A stretch of DNA of 34,289 nt from CAYSUS01 sp964434165 (GTDB lineage: Bacteria > Planctomycetota > Planctomycetia > Pirellulales > Thermoguttaceae): assembly GCA_964434165.1 (NCBI GenBank), contig CAYSUS010000078.1, forward strand, positions 1 to 34,289, written 5' to 3'. The notes below the pieces were generated by a model that ran no database searches, was not told the DNA's origin, and worked only from the letters and a program-made list of their open reading frames with translations. The translations under genes were made by a program, and so were the position numbers. Shown here piece after piece: positions 16,420 to 24,404 of this stretch; the first letter of the stretch is position 1, and each line of letters opens with the position of its first letter.

Positions 16420-18765
16420 CTACTCCGACTCCTCGTCGGCCGGATCGGGGACGAATCGCCCTGCCCAGGGGATGTCCCGCCACTGCAGGTCGAGCACGTC
16501 GAGCACGTTGGAGTAGTTGTCCGTCCAGAGCCGCTTATCCGGCGCGGTCACGAGGTCCTTCCAGACCGGATCGAAGGCGAGGCTCCCCAGGTCGTCGTAT
16601 TGCCGGGCCAGGGCGACCCACGTCGAGCCGTACTTCCCTTTCTCGCCCTCGTCGTCATCGTCGCAGACCAGGGCGGCCAGACCCAGGTCCTTGGCCAGAT
16701 TGCCCAGCACCGGCTCCAGCTCCAGGTGCCGGTTGGAGATGTGCACGGCCAGGATCCCGTCGCCGCTGAGGCGGTCCAGGTAGAGCTGCAACGCCTCGCG
16801 CGTGAGCAGGTGGACCGGGATCGCGTCGGAGCTGAAGGCATCGACGAAGAGCAGGTCGAACCTGCGGTCGGTCAGCTGGGCGAGGGTCAGCCGGGCGTCG
16901 CCGAGCTGGATGTCGATCTCGGCCTTCGAGTCGGTCAGGTAGCGGAACAGCCGGGGGTCGCGCGCGATCCGCACCACGGCCGGGTCGATCTCGAAGTAGG
17001 TGATCCGCTGGCCCGGCTCGCCGTAGGCGGCGATCGTGCCCGTCCCCAGCCCCACCACGCCGATCTCCTCGAGGTCGCCCTTCTCCCGGGCGGCCTCGAA
17101 CATCATGCCCACCGGGCCGCTGGGGAAGTAGTAGGACCACGGCCGCTGCTGGTAAGGCGGGTCCCAGCACTGCACCCCGTGGTTCGTTGAGCCGTGCATG
17201 AGGCGGTGGGTGGTGTAATCCACCTCGTCATCCTCGTCGTAGGTGATCTCCTCCACGCGGAGCACGCCGAAGAAGCTCCGCTCGGCGTGCAGCAGGCGGC
17301 GCCCTTCGTGGTTGTAGAGCAGGCTCACGGCAAGCAGCCCGAACACCCCGAGGCCGAAACGCACGGGCCTGCCGACCATGGCCAGCGCCCCGAGGGCGGC
17401 CACCCCGAGAAACGCCAACGCGGCGAACGCGTCGCCGTCCCAGGCGGGGGTGGAATCGGGGAATCGATCGCGGACCCAGTCGAGCCCCGTGACGATCCAG
17501 TTGCGTTCGTTCAGCCCCATCGCCAGGAAGCCGAACACCGCGGTGAACAGCATGGGGATGCCGAAGTCCCAGGCCCAGGTCATGCCGCGCCGGGTGCCTT
17601 CGGCGGGCTGCGGCCGCAACAGGCAGGCCAGGGCGATCATCAGCGGGTATTCATAGACGTCGTTGAACAGCAGCGGGGCCACCAGGGCGTTGAACATGCC
17701 GCCCAGTACGCCGCCCAGCGACATCCAGAGGAAGAACTCGGTGAGGTGGCGGCTGGCCGGCCGGCGCCGGGCCAGCTCGCCGTGGCAGACCATGGCCGTG
17801 ACGAAGAATGTAAGCAGGTGCAGCGCGAAGGCCAGCGTCAGCTCGCCGGTTCCCGTGCCCGTCACGTAGAACACCGCGGCCGCCGTCACCACCAGGACGG
17901 GCTGCGCGGCCAGCATCAGCCCGTGGGGGAGGATCTGCCAGCGCGCGAAGACCAGCACGAAGGTCATCAGGTACAGCGCGAGCGGGACCACCCACAGCAG
18001 GGGAAACGACGCCAGGTCGGCAGTGATGAACGTGGTCACGCCCAGGAGCAGGCTCGAGGGGGCGAACGACAGGGCCAGCCACCAGAGGCGGTCGGTCCAG
18101 ACAGGCGGGGTCTCGGGAAGCGGGCCCTTCTCTTCCGGCGGCGACGGGGGATTTGCGGTCGCGGCCGGGCCGGGCGGGGATCGCCACAGCACCAGGGCGC
18201 ACACGACGGTCAGCCCGGTGAGCGCGGCGTAGCCTGCCGCCCACCACCATGCCTGGTTCTCCAGCGTCAGGCGGGGCTCGAAGAAGAAGGGATAGCCCAA
18301 GAGGCCCAGCATGCTCCCGAGGTTGCTGGCTGCGTAAAGGTAGTAGGGATCGCGCGCCGAGGGGTGGCTCGTGCCGGCGAACCACGCCTGGAGCATCGGC
18401 GCGCTGGCGGAGACAAACAGGAACGGCAGCCCCACCGAGGCGGCCAGGAGCATCAGCAGCCAAGGGATCGGGTTCGAGTCGGTCGGGGGCATCCATCCGG
18501 CCGCCACGCCGATGGGGAGCACGAGCCACGGCACGAGCATCAGCGGCAGATGGACGATGGCCTGGCGCCGGCGCCCCAGCCAGGTGATCGAGAGGTGGGC
18601 GTAAACGTAGCCGGCCAGGAGCGAGGCCTGGTAGAACACCATGCACGTGTTCCAGACGGCCGACGTGCCGCCCAACAGCGGCAGGACCATCTTGGCGAAC
18701 ATCGGCTGGACCACGAACAGCAAGGCGGCGCTGAGAAACAGCGTCAGGGCGAAGAGGATCTGCAT
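16420..18765 (-). CDS. Fused membrane / spermidine synthase-like protein
   Basis: A 781-residue protein. Residues 1-490 contain about ten to twelve membrane helices. Residues 495-760 are a spermidine-synthase-like methyltransferase-fold domain, with RSFFGVLRVEE, HGSTNHGVQ, the glycine-rich nucleotide motif GLGTGT at 572-577, E592 at the end of the second strand, GDAR at 622-625 and FVDAFSSDAIP at 640-650. Fused proteins of this type are widespread in bacteria and usually annotated as MFS/spermidine synthase. Because the canonical polyamine-site residues are not evident, aminopropyl transfer should not be assumed. It ends 34 bases from the convergent kinase gene. The ribosome site at the ATG is weak. 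Confidence 0.85.
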   Translation of the reverse strand: MQILFALTLFLSAALLFVVQPMFAKMVLPLLGGTSAVWNTCMVFYQASLLAGYVYAHLSITWLGRRRQAIVHLPLMLVPWLVLPIGVAAGWMPPTDSNPIPWLLMLLAASVGLPFLFVSASAPMLQAWFAGTSHPSARDPYYLYAASNLGSMLGLLGYPFFFEPRLTLENQAWWWAAGYAALTGLTVVCALVLWRSPPGPAATANPPSPPEEKGPLPETPPVWTDRLWWLALSFAPSSLLLGVTTFITADLASFPLLWVVPLALYLMTFVLVFARWQILPHGLMLAAQPVLVVTAAAVFYVTGTGTGELTLAFALHLLTFFVTAMVCHGELARRRPASRHLTEFFLWMSLGGVLGGMFNALVAPLLFNDVYEYPLMIALACLLRPQPAEGTRRGMTWAWDFGIPMLFTAVFGFLAMGLNERNWIVTGLDWVRDRFPDSTPAWDGDAFAALAFLGVAALGALAMVGRPVRFGLGVFGLLAVSLLYNHEGRRLLHAERSFFGVLRVEEITYDEDDEVDYTTHRLMHGSTNHGVQCWDPPYQQRPWSYYFPSGPVGMMFEAAREKGDLEEIGVVGLGTGTIAAYGEPGQRITYFEIDPAVVRIARDPRLFRYLTDSKAEIDIQLGDARLTLAQLTDRRFDLLFVDAFSSDAIPVHLLTREALQLYLDRLSGDGILAVHISNRHLELEPVLGNLAKDLGLAALVCDDDDEGEKGKYGSTWVALARQYDDLGSLAFDPVWKDLVTAPDKRLWTDNYSNVLDVLDLQWRDIPWAGRFVPDPADEESE

Positions 18766-19163
18766 GCGGGGAGTCCGGGAGGGAAGTCTTCACGGGGCAC
18801 GGCCTGCGGCGGTCGCCCTCGCGAAGAAGGCCATTCCGCGAGTGTACTCGCCGCCTTGCGCCGTGTCATCAAGCGGCGATCGGTCGGCGCTCCGTGCGGG
18901 ACGCGGGGAAATGTCCAGGGCGGCCGGCGCGCGGTCGAAACCCCGCGGACGCCGCGGCGGGGCCACGGCCGCGCGGTCGCAAGTGTTTCGACGGGAAACG
19001 GTTGCGCGGCCGGCCTCGCCTCGGGCCGCGACCGCTGCGACGCGCCGGTCAAGAGGCCCAAGGAGCCGGTCTGGAAATCCGCCCGCGGCCCGGGAATCAT
19101 AACCTACGAGCTACGGAATACGCCATGCAGACTTCCCCTCGAAACCGCACGCCGGAGGAACTG
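18766..19163. other. Noncoding divergent intergenic region
   Basis: About 400 bases between divergent genes. The plus frame entering the next lipoprotein is open from 18894, but its translation is arginine- and proline-rich with no secretion signal, typical of chance open frames in GC-rich DNA. An in-frame ATG at 19125 is an alternative start 13 codons upstream of the chosen one. No repeat or promoter is clear. Confidence 0.45.
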
Positions 19164-19919
19164 ATGAAAGCCCTGTTCGCCTTGATGATCACGATCGCCA
19201 TCCTGATCCCTTCGTCCGGCTGCGGCCGGGCGGCCGATAGCAAGGCCGATGATACCGCCGCGGCCAAGCGCACCCCGACCAGCGCCGAGGAGCCGGAAGG
19301 CGGCTGGCCCAGCCCCCTGCTCCGCGGCACGGACGACACCTCGACCACGCCCGCGTCGGCCGACGCGACGGCCGACGGCGAATCCGAGCAGGGCGAGGAC
19401 CCGCCCCGAAAGGCGCAGGGCGAGATATCCGAGCCGGTCGTGATCGCGCTGGGCGGCAATCTGAAGCTCACCGCGCCGAAGGGCTGGGAGCGGGTCAAGC
19501 CGCGGATCGGCATGATCCAGTACGAGCTCCGCGTGCCCGCGGCCGAGGGGGACAAGGAAGACGGCCGCGTGACGGTCATGACGGCCGGCGGCTCGGTGGA
19601 CGCCAACGTCGAGCGGTGGTACGGCCAGTTCAAGCAGCCCGACGGGTCGAAGACGGCCGAGAAGGCCAAGCGCGAGGAGAAGGAGATCGCCGGCACGCGC
19701 GTGGTGCTGGTCGACATCGCGGGCACGTACCAGGAGTCGCGGGGCGGCGGGCCGTTCGCGCCCGGTCCGGTCGTGGAGCTGCCCGACTACCGCATGCTGG
19801 CGGCGATCGTCGTCGCGCCCGACGCCAAGCACTTCATCAAGTTCTACGGCCCGGCGAAAACCGTGGCCCGCGAGGCCGAGGCGTTTCGGAAGATGGTCGA
19901 GGGGCTGGAGGCGAAGTAG
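19164..19919 (+). CDS. Lipoprotein of unknown function
   Basis: A 251-residue lipoprotein. The ATG at 19164 has GGAGGA five bases upstream and opens directly onto a signal peptide (MKALFALMITIAILIPSSGC) with the likely lipidated cysteine at C20. About 70 residues of low-complexity, charged linker follow. The folded domain from about 90 to the end contains KLTAPKGWERVKPR, GRVTVMTAGGSVDANVERWY and MLAAIVVAPDAKHFIKFYGP. I recall this domain as common in planctomycete exported proteins, but I know of no function for it. It stands alone and converges on the DUF5658-type gene. Confidence 0.78.
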   Translation: MKALFALMITIAILIPSSGCGRAADSKADDTAAAKRTPTSAEEPEGGWPSPLLRGTDDTSTTPASADATADGESEQGEDPPRKAQGEISEPVVIALGGNLKLTAPKGWERVKPRIGMIQYELRVPAAEGDKEDGRVTVMTAGGSVDANVERWYGQFKQPDGSKTAEKAKREEKEIAGTRVVLVDIAGTYQESRGGGPFAPGPVVELPDYRMLAAIVVAPDAKHFIKFYGPAKTVAREAEAFRKMVEGLEAK

Positions 19920-19976
19920 TGGATAAGGGGCGGACGAGAGACAACGTGCGTGCTTTCGTCAAACCACGGCTTCGAG

Positions 19977-19995
19977 CCGGGCCGTGTCGGCCCGG
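19977..19995. terminator. Hairpin between convergent genes
   Basis: CCGGGCC-GTGTC-GGCCCGG is a perfect 7-bp stem with a 5-base loop, located between the convergent stops at 19919 and 20013. There is no U tract, so the terminator call rests on stem strength and position. Confidence 0.45.
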
Positions 19996-20012
19996 CAGCG
20001 GATCGCGGAGGG

Positions 20013-21044
20013 TCACGTCAGGAAGATCGAGTTGTACGTGGCCCAGCGCAGCGCGAGAACCGTGCAGACCAGGCACAGCCACCAGGAGGCGACCTGGGCC
20101 CCGCGGTACTCGCGCAGGCCGATCAGCAGGGCCGACGAGCCGGCCAGCGTGCCGACCTTGAAGGCCATCAGCCACGTGGGGCTGGCCATGAGCTGGCTGC
20201 CCAGGGGATTCAGCTCCAGCAGGCCGCCGGCGGAACCTGCCATCATCGTGCACCCCAGGTCGAAAAGCCCCAGGACGAAGACCAGGGCCGTGCAGCGGAG
20301 CACGAGCCCTTTGCCGCATCGCGAGGGATCGATGGTCCGCCACGTGCCCGCGCGGCGAGGGCGGTGGTTCAACAGCGTCCCCAAACCGACGACGACCAGC
20401 ACGATCCCACCCAGCGTGACGAAGTAGATGTGGGACGTGCCGGACATGGTGATCCCTTGCGCAGTGCCCGCGTCCGGAGGAACCTCCAGATCGATCTCGT
20501 CCAAGCGCGCCGGCAACTCGGGCGAGGGTTCGAACGTCGCCACCAACTCTGCCCATTGCTCGGTTGGAACGTGCTCGGGAACGGTCGCTGCCAGGCGCGC
20601 CGTCTTCTCGTGGTCCGGCTGGTCGGAGAGCAGAATGGTGAGCACGTCGAGCGTCTGACTGGAGGGAAACAACCGCGGCGTCACCTCCGGAAAGGCGATC
20701 AACATGCCGCCGCTGCGGAGCGTCTGCTCGATCCGGGCCATCACGACCCCGCGTCGGTCGCCGTGCCGCATCCAGGGTCGGCGCCAGGGGCCGGGGCCGA
20801 CGCCGGTGGCCGCCGGGAACATGACCTCGCCGTTGACCGCCAGCCCCTCGTCACGGAGCTCGATGTGATAGGGCGGTGCAAGGTCGCGGCCTGCGGCGAT
20901 CACGAACCCGCTCTCCAGGAGCTCGGAGCGGATCGGCTCAACCGGCGGGAAGTGACGCCGGAACCGCTGCGGCGGACCCTGGGAGGGCGAGCCGGGCGCC
21001 GCGGCGCAGAGTATCAGACAGACGACCACGGCGGGCGAGTGCAT
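20013..21044 (-). CDS. Exported protein with C-terminal DUF5658-like membrane domain
   Basis: A 343-residue protein. The ATG at 21044 opens onto a signal peptide (MHSPAVVVCLILCAAAPGSP) and has GGAGAT upstream; the frame continues to 21224, but that part covers intergenic repeats. Residues 20-205 look extracytoplasmic and hold no motif I recognise. Residues 215-343 contain four membrane helices, including LFDLGCTMMAGSAGGLLELN then PLG and TWLMAFKVGTLAGSSALLIG. This is the DUF5658 pattern: an Asp-containing helix followed by a Glu/Asn-Pro-Leu motif. No function is known to me. Confidence 0.72.
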   Translation of the reverse strand: MHSPAVVVCLILCAAAPGSPSQGPPQRFRRHFPPVEPIRSELLESGFVIAAGRDLAPPYHIELRDEGLAVNGEVMFPAATGVGPGPWRRPWMRHGDRRGVVMARIEQTLRSGGMLIAFPEVTPRLFPSSQTLDVLTILLSDQPDHEKTARLAATVPEHVPTEQWAELVATFEPSPELPARLDEIDLEVPPDAGTAQGITMSGTSHIYFVTLGGIVLVVVGLGTLLNHRPRRAGTWRTIDPSRCGKGLVLRCTALVFVLGLFDLGCTMMAGSAGGLLELNPLGSQLMASPTWLMAFKVGTLAGSSALLIGLREYRGAQVASWWLCLVCTVLALRWATYNSIFLT

Positions 21045-21185
21045 CGCGCGTATCTCCTCTCGTTCCAGGGGCGGTGCGGGTCCGGCGCGGGGGGAAGCAC
21101 GAGGCCTGGCGCGACCGCCTCGAAGTATTAACTTCCGATCGGAACGCCGCGAAGACACCGGAAGACAAGATGGTCGCCAGGGAAA

Positions 21186-21259
21186 GGCGTCCGGCGTCTT
21201 GTCTCGAACGCGCCTTCCGTTCAACCAGCGCGCGGGCCGAGAGAAGCCTCCCCGGCCCC
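21186..21259. repeat. 74-nt imperfect palindrome, family B (copy 2)
   Basis: Begins GGCGTCCGGCGTCTTGTCTCG and ends CGAGAGAAGCCTCCCCGGCCCC. It has the same length as the element at 21381-21454 and keeps the conserved blocks GTCTTnTCTCGAA, CCA in the centre and GAGAGAAG. Its arms pair less well than those of the next copy, as expected for an older, decayed member. It lies in the 474-base gap 21045-21518, which holds no gene. Confidence 0.65.
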
Positions 21260-21380
21260 CTGCCGCCTTGGCTCCATATCTCTTTATGGCTTAAAGACTT
21301 GCGCTGCCGGCTCCGACACCCCCGGCTCACGCGCCGCGGGGAAGCTACATTTCCGTAACGGCTCTGCCAAGAGGGCCGAG

Positions 21381-21454
21381 GGGGTCGGGAGTCTTTTCTC
21401 GAAAGGGGCTTCCCATGAAGCCAAGGCCCCGGGCGAGAGAAGACTCCCGACCCC
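21381..21454. repeat. 74-nt near-perfect palindrome, family B (copy 3)
   Basis: Outer arms 21381-21401 (GGGGTCGGGAGTCTTTTCTC G) and 21434-21454 are 21 bp long with a single mismatch. The centre carries its own hairpin, GGCTTC-CCAT-GAAGCC at 21407-21422. It is the best preserved of the three copies, and lies just upstream of the SpoIIAA-like gene (start 21519), so it would not be in that gene's coding sequence but could be in its leader. Confidence 0.8.
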
Positions 21455-21518
21455 GTACCTTCAGGAGCCGGCCGCAGGGGCGGCCGGCCGCAGTCCCCAA
21501 CCACCAAGGAAACCAGGC

Positions 21519-21899
21519 ATGATCACACTTCTGGATCGCAGCGAAGGCAAGGTGATCGGCGTGCGCATCGACGGCAAGCTGGTCCACGAGGACTACAAGC
21601 GGTTCGTGCCCATGCTCGAGAAACTGATCGAAGAGCACGGCAGCTTCCGCTGCTACGTGGAGATGAGCAACTACGAGGGGTTCACCCTGCGGGCCCTGTG
21701 GGACGAGATCAAGTTCGACACCCGCCACGGCGGCGCCATCGAGCGATGCGCGATCGTGGGGGCCCCGACCGTGGAGAAGTGGGCCACGTCGATGTTCAAG
21801 CCGCTGTTCCGCAACGCCCAGATCCGCTTCTTCGACGAGGCCCAGTCCGAAGAGGCCTGGGACTGGATCACGGCCGGCGCGCCCTGTTGCGCGACCTGA
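21519..21899 (+). CDS. SpoIIAA-like (STAS-related) protein
   Basis: A 126-residue cytoplasmic protein of the SpoIIAA-like/DUF3478 type: IGVRIDGKLVHEDYKRFVPM, a central strand CYVEMSNYEGF, then KFDTRHGGAIERCAIVGAP and FKPLFRNAQIRFFDEAQSEE with EAWDWI at the C terminus. These proteins adopt a STAS-like fold and are thought to bind lipids or partner proteins; no enzyme activity is known to me. AAGGA lies eight bases before the ATG. It appears monocistronic, with a 15-bp hairpin downstream. Confidence 0.85.
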   Translation: MITLLDRSEGKVIGVRIDGKLVHEDYKRFVPMLEKLIEEHGSFRCYVEMSNYEGFTLRALWDEIKFDTRHGGAIERCAIVGAPTVEKWATSMFKPLFRNAQIRFFDEAQSEEAWDWITAGAPCCAT

Positions 21900-21927
21900 G
21901 CGAAGCGTCCAGCACGAGAGCAAAACC

Positions 21928-21963
21928 GCGGCCTTCGAGGTCCTCCGCGACCTCGGAGGCCGC
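21928..21963. terminator. 15-bp hairpin downstream of the SpoIIAA-like gene
   Basis: Arms 21928-21942 (GCGGCCTTCGAGGTC) and 21949-21963 (GACCTCGGAGGCCGC) pair with one mismatch around a 6-base loop. It begins 28 bases after the stop at 21899 and lies before the convergent comB stop at 22070. No U tract follows; it may act as a terminator. Its GAGGTC/GACCTC core resembles family A repeats. Confidence 0.55.
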
Positions 21964-22069
21964 AACCGTTTCCTCGGTGCCTGCAAGGCCAATGCCAGCG
22001 GCCGACCCGCGGAAGGCCGGACATCGTCGCGCTCCCGTGGGTCGCCCCGGCACACTCGCCGCGCCGTCG

Positions 22070-22852
22070 TCAATTGGTCGGATCGGCGGGGAGGATCCGC
22101 ATCGTCTTCGGGTCCAGCTCGGGCACGCAGTCGAAGCGGTCGAGCTGCGCGGCGGCCAGCAGGTCGTCCTCCAGCCCCAGGGCCACGAGGTTCCTTCCGC
22201 CCGGGCTCTTGCGGAGCTCGCGCACCAGGTGATCCGGGTCCAGGGGCTCGGCGCCGATGGCCACGGGCACGGCGAAGCTGGAGACCCAGTTCTCCCGCGC
22301 GGTGATCGCCTGGACGTTGAGCGTGTACGCGTCGGCCGAGGAACGCTGAATCCGCTCGACCAGGAGGCCGGCCATCAACACGTCGTCGCGTCCGATCTCG
22401 CCGCGCGTGCCGGAGCACACCAGGTCGATGCGCTCCACGGCGGCCAGCTTCTCGGCCAGGGACCGGGCGTTGACAAAGGCCCCGAGATACACCCGCGCGG
22501 CCTGGCGGCACGCGGCCATGGCCTGGGTGCCGTTGCTGGTGGTGAAGACGACGGTCCGGCCGCCGACGGACTGGGGCGTGTACTCCTCGGGCGAGTTGCC
22601 CAGGTCGAAGCCCTCGACGGGCCGTCCCTCGCGCTCCCCGCCGAGCACGGCCCCGCCCGTGCTGAATTCGGCCGCGATCCGCCGGGCCTCGTCCACCTCG
22701 CGGCAGGCGACGATCTCCCTCGCGCCGGCGGCCAGGGCGTGGACGATCGTCGTGGTGGCGCGAAGCACGTCGATGACGACGACGGTCGAGCCGGCGAGGT
22801 CGTCGGGCGGCACGGTCGAAGGCAGGGCGTGGACGTTCAGGCTGGGCGACAT
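22070..22852 (-). CDS. comB: ComB, probable 2-phosphosulfolactate phosphatase
   Basis: A 260-residue ComB-family protein, named for the Mg-dependent phosphatase that makes sulfolactate in coenzyme M synthesis. Typical family segments are TVVVIDVLRATTTIVHALAA near the N terminus, VLGGEREGRPVEGFDLGNSP, TVVFTTSNGTQAM, and ICSG-type LVCSGTRGE. The ATG at 22852 gives the family length; the frame is open to 22975 with two more ATGs but no similarity. Many bacteria with ComB do not make coenzyme M, so its product may serve sulfolactate metabolism or another role. It is monocistronic and divergent from ubiD, with which it shares a 169-base promoter region. Confidence 0.88.
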   Translation of the reverse strand: MSPSLNVHALPSTVPPDDLAGSTVVVIDVLRATTTIVHALAAGAREIVACREVDEARRIAAEFSTGGAVLGGEREGRPVEGFDLGNSPEEYTPQSVGGRTVVFTTSNGTQAMAACRQAARVYLGAFVNARSLAEKLAAVERIDLVCSGTRGEIGRDDVLMAGLLVERIQRSSADAYTLNVQAITARENWVSSFAVPVAIGAEPLDPDHLVRELRKSPGGRNLVALGLEDDLLAAAQLDRFDCVPELDPKTMRILPADPTN

Positions 22853-23009
22853 GGATCGAGCGGCGATGGGGGCGGCCGGGGGCGGCAGTCCGGGAAGCGA
22901 GCGTGGACCCATCATCGGGAATCCGCTTGGCGGTCGCAACCCCGATCGCTGGCCGCGCCGCCCCTGCCCGTTCACGCCAGGTTCTCTCCCCGAATCCGCT
23001 GCGTCCCCT

Positions 23010-23015
23010 TAGAAT
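23010..23015 (+). promoter_or_regulatory. Candidate -10 box for ubiD, near-leaderless
   Basis: TAGAAT lies exactly six bases (GGGGTC) before the ubiD ATG, so a transcript would begin at or next to the start codon. There is no recognisable -35. The same arrangement, TACAAT-AGGGGC-ATG, is found at recG. Confidence 0.35.
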
Positions 23016-23021
23016 GGGGTC

Positions 23022-24404
23022 ATGTCGCATCGGGGACTGGCTGACTTTCTGGAAACACTCATCGACGCGGGCGAGCTTGCGCGGATCGAGACGCCGGTCG
23101 CGGCGACGGAAGCGGGCATCGCCGCCGCCCGGCTCGCCCCGCCAAGTCACGCGCCGGCCACCCTGTTCAGCGCGGTCGAAGGCCACGAGCTTCCGCTCCT
23201 GACAGGCCTGCTGGCCACCGAGGGCCGGGTTTTGCGCGCGCTGGGCGCCGAGTCGCTTGAGGCGGCCGCCGTCCGGGTCGAAGAGGCCCTGAAGGCGCAG
23301 TCCGAGGGCGGGCTCGACCGGACGCGGCCCTGGGGGTCCAGGAGCCTGGCCCCTCGCGTGGTTCGCAACGGGGCCTGCCAGCAGGTGGTCCGCCTGGGAA
23401 CGGACGTCGATCTGAGCCGCCTGCCCGTCCCGTGGGCGCACGGGCAGCCGGGCCCGGTCCTCACCGCGGCCCAGGTGTGGAGCGTCGAACCGGCCTCGCG
23501 GCACCGGGCGCTGGGCCGGTACGACCTGCTGGTGATGGATCGCAATCGGCTCGTGCTGGGGTGGCTCGCGCAGGACGACGCCGCCCGGCTGCTGGCCGAG
23601 TACCGCCGGCGCCGGGAGCGGATGCCCGTGGCCGCGGTCCTGGGAGGCGATCCGACGTGCCTGCTGGCCGCCATGGCCCCCACACCGTGCCCGACGGACG
23701 GGGCCCTGTTGACCGCGATTCTGCGGACCAGTCCCCTGGAGCTTGTCAACGGCCGCAGCATCGACGTGGCCGTGCCGACCGAGGCCGACCTGGTGATCGA
23801 GGGTTATGTCGATCCGGCCGAAGCGCTTGCCGCGATGGGGCCCGTTGTCTTGCCGTCGGGGCTGGTCTCCCATCCGTGGCCTGCACCGGTGATGCACGTC
23901 ACGGGATTGACGCACCGGGCCAACCCGGTCTTTCCGTGGCTGAAGCCCGCGGAGAAGGTTGTCATGGTGCGGGCGATGCTCCGCGTGATGCTGCCGTGGC
24001 TTCGCGCGGCGGTGCCGGGGCTGGTCGATTTGGATCTGCCCGAGCACAGCGGCGCGCGCCACGCCTGCGTGGTCGCGATCCAGAAGACCCACGCGGGACA
24101 GGCCCGACAAGTGGCCGGGGCCTTGTGGTCCCTGCAGCCTACCATGTTCGCGAAGACCCTGACCGTAGTCGAGGAGGGAATCGACGTGCGGCACGGCGGG
24201 GCGGTGCTGGCCGAGGTCGCGGGGCGCGTCGATGCCGGGCGCGACGTATTCTTCGTGGAGGGACCGCCCGACCCGCTCGACGCGGCGTCGCCGCCCGACC
24301 GGCTCGCGCGGCGGATGGGCATCGACGCCACCGCGAAGCTGCCGGAGGAGAGGACCTCGGCGGCATCGCCCTTACCAGACCCGTCCGCCCATGTCCGTCG
24401 ATAA
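23022..24404 (+). CDS. UbiD-family protein lacking catalytic residues
   Basis: This 460-residue protein aligns along its length with UbiD prenyl-FMN-dependent decarboxylases (GRYDLLVMDRNRLVLGWLA, VAAVLGGDPTCLLAAMAP, VIEGYVDP, VDLDLPEHSGARHACVVAIQ, ASPPDRLARRMGIDATAKLP). Judged against E. coli UbiD from memory, the required residues are replaced. The Arg of NVGVYR is D168 and its metal-binding Asn is A163. The metal-binding His of LSHRGG is Q184. The acidic pair of EGPYGD is M272 and L277. Only E260 remains. The segment around GRPPDEP is also shortened. It is first in ubiD-ubiE-ubiX and overlaps ubiE by 14 bases. It is thus unlikely to decarboxylate by the known mechanism and may be a partner, binder or altered enzyme. 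Confidence 0.85.
   Translation: MSHRGLADFLETLIDAGELARIETPVAATEAGIAAARLAPPSHAPATLFSAVEGHELPLLTGLLATEGRVLRALGAESLEAAAVRVEEALKAQSEGGLDRTRPWGSRSLAPRVVRNGACQQVVRLGTDVDLSRLPVPWAHGQPGPVLTAAQVWSVEPASRHRALGRYDLLVMDRNRLVLGWLAQDDAARLLAEYRRRRERMPVAAVLGGDPTCLLAAMAPTPCPTDGALLTAILRTSPLELVNGRSIDVAVPTEADLVIEGYVDPAEALAAMGPVVLPSGLVSHPWPAPVMHVTGLTHRANPVFPWLKPAEKVVMVRAMLRVMLPWLRAAVPGLVDLDLPEHSGARHACVVAIQKTHAGQARQVAGALWSLQPTMFAKTLTVVEEGIDVRHGGAVLAEVAGRVDAGRDVFFVEGPPDPLDAASPPDRLARRMGIDATAKLPEERTSAASPLPDPSAHVRR

Noticed and set aside
18894..19163. N-terminal extension of the 19164 lipoprotein
   Set aside because: The extension is Arg/Pro-rich and would bury the signal peptide about 90 residues in; the ATG at 19164 has a good ribosome site and places the signal peptide first.
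17194..19164. Plus-strand open frame of about 650 codons
   Set aside because: It is antisense to the membrane/spermidine-synthase-like gene and its translation is His/Gln/Arg/Gly-rich without structure.
21345..24194. Minus-strand open frame of about 950 codons spanning three genes
   Set aside because: It overlaps the SpoIIAA-like gene, comB and ubiD in other frames, crosses intergenic repeats, and has a low-complexity Arg/Pro-rich translation.
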